A DNA stretch of 64,000 nt from Rhodospirillales bacterium (GCA_021775095.1 JAJFII010000055.1:62001-126000), one strand, 5' to 3'. Positions 8,655 through 17,373 are shown, counted from the stretch's first letter. Numbers and translations: made by a program. Notes: generated by a model from the letters alone, not told the origin.

Positions 8655-9188
8655 CTAGAGTTCATCCTCATCCAGGCGGACCAGAACTTCCGTCGCCAGG
8701 ACTTCCGGTGTCGACGTAATATCGATATGGACAATTTTTTCATCGCCGTCGGGTTCTTCCAGGGTGGCGAACTGGCTGGCCAGTAGACCCGGTGGCATGT
8801 AGTGGTTTTCGCGCTGAGCCATGCGCCGCTCAATGACCTCGAAGGGGCCGGCCAGATGGATAAACCGGATATCACCGCCAATGCCGTAATCGCCCCGCAG
8901 GACATCGCGGTATTTGCGTTTGAGGGCAGAGCAGGACAGCACGCCACCGTCCCCACTTTCGACCCAACGGGCCAGCAACGACGACAATTCCATTAACCAC
9001 GGCGCCCGGTCCGCATCGGTGAGGGCCGTGCCGGAGCGCATTTTTTCGACGTTTTCGGCCGGATGGAAAGCATCGCCCTCCGCATATTCAACACCCAGCT
9101 GGCGGGCGACCAACTGGCCGCAGGTCGACTTGCCGCATCCACTGACCCCCATAAAAACCAGGACCGGCGAAATTTTCTGTTTATGCAT
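8655..9188 (-). CDS. gntK: Gluconokinase
   Basis: This 177-aa P-loop kinase has GVSGCGKST at residues 14-22, the substrate-side GDAFHP motif near 38, LSCSALKRKYRD near 85 and the lid region MPPGLLASQF near 130. It phosphorylates D-gluconate to 6-phosphogluconate. Its start lies 8 bp inside the end of gnd, which uses 6-phosphogluconate, so the pair is translationally coupled. It is the last gene of the six-gene minus-strand operon. Length is normal for thermoresistant-type gluconokinases. Confidence 0.92.
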   Translation of the reverse strand: MHKQKISPVLVFMGVSGCGKSTCGQLVARQLGVEYAEGDAFHPAENVEKMRSGTALTDADRAPWLMELSSLLARWVESGDGGVLSCSALKRKYRDVLRGDYGIGGDIRFIHLAGPFEVIERRMAQRENHYMPPGLLASQFATLEEPDGDEKIVHIDITSTPEVLATEVLVRLDEDEL

Positions 9189-10611
9189 CGGGTTTCAGCC
9201 ATTCCGTATGGAAGGTGCCGTCCCGGTCGGTGCGTTCATAGGTATGGGCACCAAAACAATCGCGCTGCGCCTGGATCAGCGACGACCACAGCCGGGTATT
9301 TCTAAATCCATCGTAGTAGGATAACGCCGACGCCAGTGCCGGCACCGGGATACCGCGTTCGATGGCCCGGCCCAGACTGGCCCTTAATCCGGGCAGCGAT
9401 GCCACCCAGTCGTCGGTCAGCCCGGGTGCCAGCATCAGGTTTGCCAGGTCCGGATGGGTATCATAAGCAGCAATGATTTTTTCGAGAAACGCGGCGCGAA
9501 TGACACATCCGGCCTGCCAGGTGCGGGCCGCCAATTCCGGCCGCGCCACCCAGCCGTCGCCGTCGGGTTTTGCCGCCGTGATCAGATGCAATCCCTGGGC
9601 GTAACTGATCAGCACCGATGCACAGAGCGCCCCTTCCAGATCGTCGATAAACCGGTTCACATCGGCAACCTCGATCGGTGCCGGTGCCGGCAAAACGGCC
9701 TTGGCCTGGGTTCGCTCACTGCCATAACGGGAAATATGGCGGGCCGAGACCGCTTCGGACAGGGTTGGCACGGGTACGCCGAACTCCAGAGCCAGACGAA
9801 CCGTCCATTGCCCGGTACCTTTTTCGCGCGCCTGATCGAGAATTTTATCAATCAAAGCGCCTTCCGCCAGATCATCTTCGCGGCGCAAAATGTCTGTCGT
9901 AATGCCAAACAGATAAGCGTTTAGGCGGCCCCCATTCCAGGCGCTAAAAACATCGGCTATTTGCGTCGCAGAGAGCCCGCCACCATCGCGCAGCAACAGA
10001 AAGGCTTCACCGATCAACTGCATGATCGCATATTCGATCCCGTTGTGGACCATCTTGACAAAATGCCCGGTACCACCAGGGCCAAAATGTGAACAACAGG
10101 GGAAACCGTCGTGCTTGGCGGCAATGGCGTTCAGGGCCGGCGCAACGCTGGCAAATAATTCAGGCGTGCCGCCCGCCATCAACGACGGGCCATGGCGGGC
10201 TCCTAATTCGCCACCGGAAATGCCCAAACCAAAAAACCCCAAATTGCGGTTTTCGGCGTCGCGGCTGCGGCGGTCCGTATCACGGGGGTGGGCGTTGCCG
10301 CCGTCACAAACCAGATCGCCGGGGCTCAGCAACGGGTACAGCTCAACCAGCAAGGCATCGACCGGTTCGCCGGCTTTGACCATCAGCAAAATGCGGCGTG
10401 GTGCCGGCAATGCAGCAACAAAAGCCGCGAGGGATTCGGTTATCTGGACCCGTTCATCCAATTCGTCTGCAAACTTTTCGGCAAACCGGGTCCGCGCCTC
10501 GGGCCACGGATCGAAGACCACGGACAGGTATCCCTTGTCGGCAAAATTAAAGGTCAAACCGGCACCCATGGGGCCCAGACCGATCACACCCATATGTGCG
10601 TTTTCAGTCAT
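9181..10611 (-). CDS. gnd: 6-phosphogluconate dehydrogenase, decarboxylating
   Basis: This 476-aa protein has the Rossmann motif GLGPMGAGL (11-19), the family blocks DGGNAHPRDT, GISGGELGARHGPS and KMVHNGIEYAIMQL, and the large C-terminal helical domain. It oxidises 6-phosphogluconate to ribulose 5-phosphate. After the second beta strand it reads FDPW (33-36), where NADP enzymes have a basic motif such as NRS; an acidic residue there usually favours NAD. Length is full. It starts 5 bp after the RraA-family gene and overlaps gntK by 8 bp. Confidence 0.93.
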   Translation of the reverse strand: MTENAHMGVIGLGPMGAGLTFNFADKGYLSVVFDPWPEARTRFAEKFADELDERVQITESLAAFVAALPAPRRILLMVKAGEPVDALLVELYPLLSPGDLVCDGGNAHPRDTDRRSRDAENRNLGFFGLGISGGELGARHGPSLMAGGTPELFASVAPALNAIAAKHDGFPCCSHFGPGGTGHFVKMVHNGIEYAIMQLIGEAFLLLRDGGGLSATQIADVFSAWNGGRLNAYLFGITTDILRREDDLAEGALIDKILDQAREKGTGQWTVRLALEFGVPVPTLSEAVSARHISRYGSERTQAKAVLPAPAPIEVADVNRFIDDLEGALCASVLISYAQGLHLITAAKPDGDGWVARPELAARTWQAGCVIRAAFLEKIIAAYDTHPDLANLMLAPGLTDDWVASLPGLRASLGRAIERGIPVPALASALSYYDGFRNTRLWSSLIQAQRDCFGAHTYERTDRDGTFHTEWLKPDA

Positions 10612-10616
10612 GGTGA

Positions 10617-11264
10617 TTAAAATTTCCCAAACTTCAAATAGGCGTCCTGCGGATCCATGCCGTCAAAGATCGCCGTACGTATCTGGTTTTCCGTGCCGAT
10701 AACACGCTCCGTCTCGTAAACAATCTCTGCGGCCTGGTGCTTCGGCAAAATGACCACGCCGTCGCGATCCGCCAGGACCCAGTCGCCAGCCGATATGTCA
10801 ACCTCACCAATGCGAATGGTTTGATTGAAGGCCACCGGCAACCACCGGCCGACAATATCTTTCGGCGTCCTGAATTTGCACCAGACCGGAAACTGCATGT
10901 CCAGAATAAACGCGATATCCCGCGCTCCGCCGTCGACGATATATCCGTTAATGCCCTTAAGTTTGAGCACCTCGGCGGACAATTCCCCCATCAGGGCAAT
11001 TTCATGGGTGTTGGGCTGGCAGATGATCACATGGCCGCCCGGGGCTTTTGATAACAGACCCGTCCACTCCAATAGGGTTTCATGGGGATCGAAGTCATCG
11101 GCTGATTTGCCCTCCACCGTATAGATCGGACCGGCCAGTTTATCGCCGTCGACGAGCGGCAGGATATCGGCAGGCAAAACAAAGTTTTTCAAACCTTTGG
11201 CACGCATGACGTCGTGCAACGCGCCGCTATAGGTGGCCGCCAACCGGGCACAAAAATCATCCAT
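10617..11264 (-). CDS. RraA-family protein, possible class II pyruvate aldolase
   Basis: This 215-aa member of the RraA/HMG-aldolase/demethylmenaquinone methyltransferase-like superfamily carries the hallmark GELSAEVLKLKGINGYIVDG block followed by GARD (Arg115, Asp116). In 4-hydroxy-4-methyl-2-oxoglutarate aldolases these residues act in metal and substrate binding. A GGAGG ribosome binding site precedes ATG 11264. In this operon a kinase makes a 2-keto-3-deoxy-6-phospho sugar acid but no DgoA aldolase is seen, so this protein may be the aldolase. That is inference; an RNase E inhibitor-like or other role is not excluded. Confidence 0.75.
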   Translation of the reverse strand: MDDFCARLAATYSGALHDVMRAKGLKNFVLPADILPLVDGDKLAGPIYTVEGKSADDFDPHETLLEWTGLLSKAPGGHVIICQPNTHEIALMGELSAEVLKLKGINGYIVDGGARDIAFILDMQFPVWCKFRTPKDIVGRWLPVAFNQTIRIGEVDISAGDWVLADRDGVVILPKHQAAEIVYETERVIGTENQIRTAIFDGMDPQDAYLKFGKF

Positions 11265-11288
11265 TTGTCGTGCCTCCCCGATCCGCTG

Positions 11289-12029
11289 CTAGATGGTCAT
11301 ACCACCGTCAACCATCATCAAGGTACCCGTGGTAAACGTTGCCTCATCACTGGCAAGATACACCGCAGCGGCAGCGATTTCATCGGTTGTGCCCAGGCGT
11401 CCCATGGGTTGGCGGGCAACAAAAGCCTTGCGGGCTTCGACCGGGTCACCCAACGCGGCAATGCGTTCGTCAAGTGACGGGGACTGAATGGTACCCGGGC
11501 AAATTCCGTTACAGGTCACGCCCCGGGTTACAAAATCAGCAGCGATGGATTTGGTCAAACCAATCACCGCCGATTTGGACGCGCCATAGGCGAAGCGGTT
11601 TGGAATCCCCATAACCGACGATGCAACGGAGGCAATATTGACAATCGAACCGCCGCCATTTTCGAGCATCGCCGGGAGCACTGCTTTGCACATATGGAAC
11701 ATCGACTTAACATTCAGGTTAAAAGAGAAATCCCAATCCTTATCGTCGCAGTCCAATATGGACCCATTGGCCACATATCCAGCGACGTTGGTCAAAATAT
11801 TAAGGGCGCCAACCTGTTGGGCAATGGCGTTAATTGCTGCCGGATCCATGACATCGAGAATCTGGGTTTTGATGCCGTTGGTTCCGTCAATTTCCTTTAA
11901 GGTTTGGCTATTGATGTCGGTCGCCAATACATCAGCGCCTTCGGCCGCATACGCCAAGGCGATGGATTTGCCGATGCCCTGCCCGGCTGCCGTAACCAAT
12001 GCTTTTTTTCCTGCTAAACGTCCGCTCAT
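11289..12029 (-). CDS. SDR dehydrogenase of the BDH2 / 2-keto-3-deoxy-L-fuconate dehydrogenase type
   Basis: This 246-aa SDR starts SGRLAGKKALVTAAGQGIG and has the distinctive LNVKSMFHMCKAVLPAML, NIASVASSVMGIPNR, YGASK and CPGTIQSPSLDERI segments. These segments closely follow DHRS6/BDH2 and bacterial 2-keto-3-deoxy-L-fuconate dehydrogenases. It probably oxidises a hydroxyl of a sugar acid with NAD. ATG 12029 matches the family start; an in-frame ATG at 12044 would add MGIHK. It lies between dgoK and the RraA-family gene in the same operon. Confidence 0.85.
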   Translation of the reverse strand: MSGRLAGKKALVTAAGQGIGKSIALAYAAEGADVLATDINSQTLKEIDGTNGIKTQILDVMDPAAINAIAQQVGALNILTNVAGYVANGSILDCDDKDWDFSFNLNVKSMFHMCKAVLPAMLENGGGSIVNIASVASSVMGIPNRFAYGASKSAVIGLTKSIAADFVTRGVTCNGICPGTIQSPSLDERIAALGDPVEARKAFVARQPMGRLGTTDEIAAAAVYLASDEATFTTGTLMMVDGGMTI

Positions 12030-12071
12030 TTTATGTATTCCCATTCCTAGTCTATGAAAAAATCAAAATAA

Positions 12072-12995
12072 CTACTCGCAAAACTGCCCTTGGCCTTCAA
12101 GGTGACAGGCCAACTGATATAACCCGGCGGCGGCGAGATTTTCATCACTCAGTTCGACCGTCCCGCCAAAATTTTCAATAACCCGCCCATACAGGCCGAT
12201 CAAATGCCCGGAACCGATCAAAGTAACCAATCTGTCTTTATCTTTGAAGGCGTCGCGAATTTCCGAACCAATTAATAGTCCCGACAGGTAATCTTTGGTG
12301 TGGGCCTCAGGAATTTCGGAAAACAGGGCACGGGCACGGACCCCAAAAAAACCGCTAAGCAGGGGCATTCCGGCCTTTGCCTTTTGTACACCGTCATCAA
12401 ACCAGCGCTGTGCCTCTTCTTCACTGCGCCCCTCTTCGGTCATCAGTTTGCCGAGAATACTGTAGCGACAAAGGACGTCGAAAACTTCGCCCGTCATGAA
12501 GGTCGTAAAACCGGTTATCCGCTGTCCGGTCACGCTCACCCATTTGCTGTGGGTGCCTGGCAAACAATAAATCTGATCGCCGTCGCGGCCGGCGCTGGCA
12601 CCGAGTATTTGTGTCTCTTCGCCGCGCATGACATCAATTTGACCGTCCGCGTTACGACAGCTGTAACCGGGCGCAATCCATACCGCGCGACCATCGGCCA
12701 GGGAAACCCTTGCCATGCCAGTGGCAATTTCCGACAAACCGGGCTTGCCGGTCACATAGTCGATTTCCTGCCAGCCCTGACGGGAACCGATCATCCCGCT
12801 CATTAACACAGGCGCCGTTGTATCGTTGGCCAGCCAGTCACCAATCTGGTCGAGCAGCATGGCCGCAAATTGACCGTCCTTGACCGCCAGGATGCCATTG
12901 GCCGATGCCCGTTTTTCAAGCACCTTGCCCTGGTCAGACAAGCGATAGGCGCGAAACGACGTTGTCCCCCAGTCGATGACAATTGGGCAGATCAT
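12072..12995 (-). CDS. dgoK: 2-dehydro-3-deoxygalactonokinase
   Basis: This 307-aa protein has the DgoK layout: VIDWGTTSFRAYRL at the N-terminus for ATP binding, SGMIGSRQGW near 67, IMRGEETQ-type block (VMRGEETQILGA) near 122, LPGTHSKWV near 145 and LIGSGHLIGLY near the C-terminus. It phosphorylates 2-keto-3-deoxy-D-galactonate, or a related 2-keto-3-deoxy sugar acid, at C6. It starts 6 bp after denD. The expected partner aldolase DgoA is not present in the window. Confidence 0.88.
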   Translation of the reverse strand: MICPIVIDWGTTSFRAYRLSDQGKVLEKRASANGILAVKDGQFAAMLLDQIGDWLANDTTAPVLMSGMIGSRQGWQEIDYVTGKPGLSEIATGMARVSLADGRAVWIAPGYSCRNADGQIDVMRGEETQILGASAGRDGDQIYCLPGTHSKWVSVTGQRITGFTTFMTGEVFDVLCRYSILGKLMTEEGRSEEEAQRWFDDGVQKAKAGMPLLSGFFGVRARALFSEIPEAHTKDYLSGLLIGSEIRDAFKDKDRLVTLIGSGHLIGLYGRVIENFGGTVELSDENLAAAGLYQLACHLEGQGQFCE

Positions 12996-13001
12996 GGACC
13001 G

Positions 13002-13988
13002 TCAGTCTCCGACGTAGTCTTCAATGAAATAGGCAATCACTTCATCCAGGCCACTGTCACAGGGGAATCCAAGGGCTTCGGCCCGTTTATAAGACGCATC
13101 GCGCGGCCAGGTTTTACAAATCGCAACAATAAACGGATCGGGTTCGACGGTAATTTTGCCGAGCTTGCGGTCACCGGCAACCCGCTGCAGGGCATCGATC
13201 ATGTCCTGGGCGGAAACCGTATATCCCCGCAACATGAGTGCCCGGTCAACGCCGATCTGGCTGCCGTCTGTTTCATGCAAATGGATCAAACCGTCAACGA
13301 TCGCCCGGTAACCGACGACCTGCATAACCGTTTCGACGGGAACGGGAAGTTTAAAATCTACGCCATTTAACGGTTCGCGAAAAACTCCGCTGACAAAGCT
13401 CGACGCCGCAGCGTTCGGTTTGCCGGGGCGGATAATGACCGTTGGCAGACGCGCGCAGCGACCATCGAAGAACCCCTTGCGGGTATAATCATTGACCAAC
13501 AGTTCGCCAATAGCCTTGGTCACCCCATAGGTGGTTTGCGGCCCTTGTTTAACCGTATCGCCAACAACCTCGGGCATATGCGGGCCGCCAAACACGGCAA
13601 TCGAACTGGCCATGACGACGCGCTGCAAACCGCTGCGCGACCGGGCCGCTTCGAACACATTCATCGCCCCATCCAAATTAACACGGACCGCCAGATCAAA
13701 GTCCTTTTCGCCGCCGCCGCTGACCACCGATGCCAAATGGAAGATCGACATGTCATCGCGATCCACCAGCCCGCTTACGGTGGCGCGGTCGGAGATATCA
13801 CCGGCCACTCGGGTTATTTTTATCGAGTCGGATTGGTCAATTTCGCCGGCCTGACCCACATCAAACAGGACAATTTCATCGATCGGTTCGATTTGTCCGG
13901 ACGGTGCGGTTAAGACTTTCCGTTCGACCAGTTTTTGCGCCAGCCGAAAACCGATGAATCCGGCCCCTCCGGTTATCAAAACTTTCAT
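13002..13988 (-). CDS. denD: D-erythronate dehydrogenase-like NAD-dependent epimerase/dehydratase family protein
   Basis: This 328-aa extended SDR begins MKVLITGGAGFIGFRLAQ. Further motifs are FHLASVVSGGGEKDFDLA, SSIAVFGG, TYGVTKAIGEL (catalytic Tyr and Lys) and RLPTVIIRPGKPNAAAS. This combination is characteristic of DenD. A longer frame begins at 14021, but the GGGGGG-containing site just before ATG 13988 and homology support the shorter form. It is the first gene of the sugar-acid operon. The partner erythronate enzymes (DUF1537 kinase, PdxA2) are absent here, so the true substrate may be another acid sugar. Confidence 0.82.
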   Translation of the reverse strand: MKVLITGGAGFIGFRLAQKLVERKVLTAPSGQIEPIDEIVLFDVGQAGEIDQSDSIKITRVAGDISDRATVSGLVDRDDMSIFHLASVVSGGGEKDFDLAVRVNLDGAMNVFEAARSRSGLQRVVMASSIAVFGGPHMPEVVGDTVKQGPQTTYGVTKAIGELLVNDYTRKGFFDGRCARLPTVIIRPGKPNAAASSFVSGVFREPLNGVDFKLPVPVETVMQVVGYRAIVDGLIHLHETDGSQIGVDRALMLRGYTVSAQDMIDALQRVAGDRKLGKITVEPDPFIVAICKTWPRDASYKRAEALGFPCDSGLDEVIAYFIEDYVGD

Positions 13989-14101
13989 GGTTTCGCGCCC
14001 CCCCGTGACGTGATGTAACACAATGGTCTATTGCAGCGTGCAGTCGCTATTGTTTATAAAGAAGTCCATCTCAAATTAAAGACACAGCCGCTGCCATTCT
14101 A

Positions 14102-14366
14102 GGGTCAGGACTCATTAATTTCATGCAATTCTGTTTGCCAGTAAGCTTACGAATACAAGAAAACAAGCGCAAGGACATGCCGGGCATATTCGAGCCTTGT
14201 TTTCGCACAAGGCGTGAGCTTCCTGGCAAACCCCTTGGGGCGGGGCGATTTATCTCTCTGGCTTCGTTGAAAAAACTTGAAAACCGTGAGGTTTCCTGCG
14301 TCTTTCCGCCTAACCGATAAGATAAATCGCCGCCGCAGAATGGATGAAATTAATGGGTCCTGACCC
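14102..14366. mobile_element. 265-bp MITE-like element with 23-bp terminal inverted repeats
   Basis: The left end (14102-14124, starting GGGTCAGGAC) and right end (14344-14366, ending GTCCTGACCC) are inverted copies with a single mismatch over 23 bp. TA occurs directly outside both ends (14100-14101 and 14367-14368), as expected for a TA target duplication. There is no transposase; a 65-codon open frame inside is not convincing. The form suggests a non-autonomous relative of an IS5-type (IS427-like) or mariner-like element. It ends 32 bp before the hydroxyacid dehydrogenase start and accounts for most of the 13989-14398 gap. Confidence 0.75.
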
Positions 14367-14398
14367 TAACATTTTTCTTTATTTCCAATGGAGTTATC

Positions 14399-15340
14399 AT
14401 GAAACCAGAGCTAATAGTCGTCCACCCCCAATTGTTAGGTACCATGGCGGATCTCGCCGGGGAGTTTACCATGTATCCGATCTGGGAGGTTGATGACCGG
14501 AAAAAATTGATCGGCGATGTGGGTAAAAACATTCGCGGTATTGCGACCAATGGATCAAAAGGTGCGTCCGCCGAATTTATGGACCAATTCCCCAATCTTG
14601 AAATGATCGGCTCCTTCGGGGTCGGTTACGATGCGATCGATATTGCCCATGCCAAATCCCGTGGCATCGTCGTCACCAATACACCGGGGGTCCTGGTCGA
14701 AGGCGTTGCTGAGATGGGATTAACACTGATGCTGGCGACGACACGGCGGATCGCCGAAGGCGATCGGTACGTGCGCTCCGGGCGCTGGCCGGTCGACGGT
14801 GATATGCCCCTCGGCCGAAGCCTTGGCGGCAAACGCCTGGGCATTGTTGGACTGGGCGACATTGGCAGCCGACTGGCGGAAATGGCATCGGTTTTCCAAA
14901 TGCAGATCTCCTATTACGGCCCCAATGAAAAACCAGCCTACCCCTATACCTACGAGCCGGATCTGATCAAACTCGCCGCCAACAGCGATTATTTGATGAT
15001 CTGCTGCAAGGGCGGCGAAGAAACCCGCGACCTAATCAATGCCGACGTCATCGAAGCGCTTGGCCCGGACGGCACACTAATTAATATTTCACGCGGTACG
15101 GTGGTTGACGAAGATGCCCTGCTGGCAGCCCTCAAGTCCGCTAAACTTGGATTTGCCGGCCTCGATGTCTTTGACAAGGAACCCCAGGTGCCAGAAGGTT
15201 TCATGACCTTGGACAACGTTCTCCTGGTTCCGCATATTGGCAGCGCGTCGACGGAAACCCGCCAAGCCATGGGAGATCTGGTGACCAAAAACATCCGTGC
15301 CTACTTTGCCGGCGAGGCGGTTCTGACGCCGGTCCTGTAA
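14399..15340 (+). CDS. D-isomer-specific 2-hydroxyacid dehydrogenase (GhrB-like)
   Basis: This 313-aa protein has the two-domain fold of glyoxylate/hydroxypyruvate reductases. It has GSFGVGYDAIDI near residue 78, the Rossmann GLGDIGSRLA near 150, and catalytic Arg in CCKGGEETRDLI, Glu in DVFDKEP and His in VPHIGSAS. It would reduce glyoxylate, hydroxypyruvate or a related 2-keto acid. TGGAG at 14389-14393 precedes the ATG. It is divergent from the sugar-acid operon, with the MITE-like element in its upstream region. Confidence 0.9.
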   Translation: MKPELIVVHPQLLGTMADLAGEFTMYPIWEVDDRKKLIGDVGKNIRGIATNGSKGASAEFMDQFPNLEMIGSFGVGYDAIDIAHAKSRGIVVTNTPGVLVEGVAEMGLTLMLATTRRIAEGDRYVRSGRWPVDGDMPLGRSLGGKRLGIVGLGDIGSRLAEMASVFQMQISYYGPNEKPAYPYTYEPDLIKLAANSDYLMICCKGGEETRDLINADVIEALGPDGTLINISRGTVVDEDALLAALKSAKLGFAGLDVFDKEPQVPEGFMTLDNVLLVPHIGSASTETRQAMGDLVTKNIRAYFAGEAVLTPVL

Positions 15341-15367
15341 AACACCAGTTCTGTACATCATCCGTCC

Positions 15368-16108
15368 CTAAATATGGGTCAGGTGGTGTTCATGCAGGAG
15401 TTTGATAAGAACCTTACCGGCGGTTTCGCGGTGGCGGCGATGGATGTCACGGGCCGTCGCCGCGTCGTTTGCCAGAATGGCGTCGACAACGGCCCGGTGG
15501 TCTTCGTTTGATTTGTCGGGTCGCGGTCGCATGTGCAGGGTCGTCATTCGCACCCGTTGCCCCTGGTCATGAAACGTCGCAATCAGGTTAATCAACCGCC
15601 TGTTGCCAGTCAGTCCAACCAATTGACTGTGAAATTCGTGGTCCGCATCGGCCCAGGCTTGCAAATCATCGGACTCTAAAGCCCTGTCCATTTCTTCGAC
15701 CGCATCAATCAGCGGCTTCAGAGTTTGTTTATCCAACTCTAAGTTGGCGAGGGTTCCGGCGGCCGAGGCTTCCAAGGCGGTAATGATATCGTAAATTTCG
15801 GCCATATCCTTAGGCGATATGGGTAGCACCCGCATGCCATGGCGAGGTCTGACTTCTACCAGCCCCTCGTTGGCCAGCCGAACCATGGCTTCACGGGTCG
15901 GGGTCCGGCTCATGTTCAGGCGTTCGGCAATTTCCTGCTCCAAAAACTGCGATCCCGCAGGCAGCACATTACCTAAAATTTGCTGTTTCAGCGCATTATA
16001 AGCTTGTTCTGCAAAAGGAATTCGGCCTGTCGTGCCCCTGGTCTTATGATCCGTCGCCAATCCCTGCCCCCGAAGCAAAGGTCTTCTCTTATCACCGGAA
16101 AACCTCAA
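15368..16108 (-). CDS. GntR-family regulator, FCD subfamily
   Basis: The N-terminal winged helix (AEQAYNALKQQIL, then EQEIAERLNMSRTPTREAM) is followed by an FCD all-helical ligand domain from about residue 105 to 240. The latter has the metal-type residues in DADHEFH and HRRHRE. FCD regulators usually sense sugar acids or other carboxylates, which suits the neighbouring sugar-acid genes. The open frame starts at TTG 16108, only 3 bp from a palindrome. TTG 16060 (LATDHK) after a GGGGGCAGGGA stretch is an alternative that would leave the palindrome as an operator. It is convergent with the hydroxyacid dehydrogenase. Confidence 0.88.
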   Translation of the reverse strand: MRFSGDKRRPLLRGQGLATDHKTRGTTGRIPFAEQAYNALKQQILGNVLPAGSQFLEQEIAERLNMSRTPTREAMVRLANEGLVEVRPRHGMRVLPISPKDMAEIYDIITALEASAAGTLANLELDKQTLKPLIDAVEEMDRALESDDLQAWADADHEFHSQLVGLTGNRRLINLIATFHDQGQRVRMTTLHMRPRPDKSNEDHRAVVDAILANDAATARDIHRRHRETAGKVLIKLLHEHHLTHI

Positions 16109-16110
16109 AT

Positions 16111-16136
16111 TAACGTATACCTAAACTTATACGTTA
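16111..16136. promoter_or_regulatory. Candidate operator palindrome upstream of the GntR gene
   Basis: TAACGTATA, eight bases, TATACGTTA is a perfect 9-bp inverted repeat directly upstream of the regulator gene. One arm contains GTATAC, a core seen in operators of some FCD-type GntR proteins. TATAAG on the minus strand inside it could be a -10 box, so binding would block transcription. Autoregulation is inferred. Confidence 0.5.
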
Positions 16137-16176
16137 TTTCGATCCGAGGCAATTTGCAATGTATTCCCGCTTTTAC

Positions 16177-17352
16177 CTAAAGCCGCTCGAGGGCCTGTTG
16201 CAGGTCGCCAATCAAATCATCAACACTTTCAATGCCAATGGAAATCCGGATGAGGTTGTCGGGCACCAGACTTTCAGGCCCTTCCACGGAACGCCGGTGT
16301 TCGACCAGACTCTCGACCCCGCCGAGGGACGTGGCGGCGATAAAAATCTTCAAATGGGATATCAGTTTTTTCGCCATATGGGCATCGCCATCGACCAGAA
16401 ACGACAACATCCCGCCAAACCCGCCGGTCATTTGCCGAGCCGCCAAGTGATGGCCAGGGTGGCTGGTTAACCCGGGATAAAGCACGGCCTTTAATTTTTG
16501 GTGGTTCTCGAAATGACGGGCAATTTTTAAGGCCGAAGCAAAGGCCCGTTCACAGCGAATACTCAAAGTCCGCATGCCGCGCAACAGCAACCAGGCCTCG
16601 AACGGCCCCATGGTTCCACCAACCAGGGTTCGAACCTCGCAGATTTCTGCCCAGCGATCATCCATTTCGCCGGTCACCAGCACGCCGCCGAGCACATCAC
16701 TGTGGCCGTTTAGGTATTTTGTCGCCGAATGGAAGACGATATCGGCACCAAAATCCAGGGCCTTGAGGGTTACCGGTGGCGTTACCGTCGCATCAACGCC
16801 CAATATGGCCCCGGCGCCATGGGCCATATCTGCGGTTTTTTGGATATCAAGAACGTCCCAGGTGGGATTAAGAAGTGTTTCTATCCACACCAAATCCGTT
16901 TGTCCCGGCCGGATCGCATTGGCCAAGCCGTCGGCGGATGTGGCGTCAAACAGGGTTAACCCAATATCTCGTTTTTCGGCCAGGCGGCGCATCCAGGCCT
17001 GAGCCCCATGGTACATAATATCCGGAGCCACGATATGACGGCCGCTGGCGACGGTTTCAAGAACGGCGGTGATCGCCGCCTGCCCCGAGGCAAAAATCCG
17101 CGCATCGCGGCCACCGTCGAGGGCGCAGATAACCCGCTCCACCTGATCAAAGGTCGGATTATGGTTTCGGCTATAGATATAATCGCCCAACAGATCGTAA
17201 TTGACATCCCGACCATAGGTGGTGGACGGCTGAATGGCTGGCACCAGGGCACCGGTCGATGTGTCGATGTAATGGTTGGCTTGCGCAACCAGGGTATCAG
17301 GCGACAGGTTTTTTGCAGAACTCACCGGTCGCCGGGTCCATCGTCGGCCCAA
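16177..17352 (-). CDS. Cys/Met-metabolism PLP-dependent enzyme (cystathionine gamma-synthase family)
   Basis: This 391-aa fold-type I PLP enzyme has the family start LSPDTLVAQANHY, then PSTTYGRD, YSRNHNPTFDQVE, FASGQAAITAV, LGVDATVTPP and the PLP lysine in HSATKYLNGHSDV (Lys202 from the first start). Family members carry out gamma-synthase, gamma-lyase or beta-lyase reactions on sulfur amino acids; which one cannot be read here. The frame opens at TTG 17352; GTG 17325 is an alternative start closer to the conserved region. It lies 21 bp after the TerB-like gene on the same strand. Confidence 0.85.
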   Translation of the reverse strand: MGRRWTRRPVSSAKNLSPDTLVAQANHYIDTSTGALVPAIQPSTTYGRDVNYDLLGDYIYSRNHNPTFDQVERVICALDGGRDARIFASGQAAITAVLETVASGRHIVAPDIMYHGAQAWMRRLAEKRDIGLTLFDATSADGLANAIRPGQTDLVWIETLLNPTWDVLDIQKTADMAHGAGAILGVDATVTPPVTLKALDFGADIVFHSATKYLNGHSDVLGGVLVTGEMDDRWAEICEVRTLVGGTMGPFEAWLLLRGMRTLSIRCERAFASALKIARHFENHQKLKAVLYPGLTSHPGHHLAARQMTGGFGGMLSFLVDGDAHMAKKLISHLKIFIAATSLGGVESLVEHRRSVEGPESLVPDNLIRISIGIESVDDLIGDLQQALERL

Positions 17353-17373
17353 CGACCACCACTTGGGACGAGG

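Noticed and set aside
14123..14320. 65-codon open frame inside the MITE-like element
   Set aside because: Composition looks random, there is no convincing ribosome binding site, and it overlaps the left terminal repeat.
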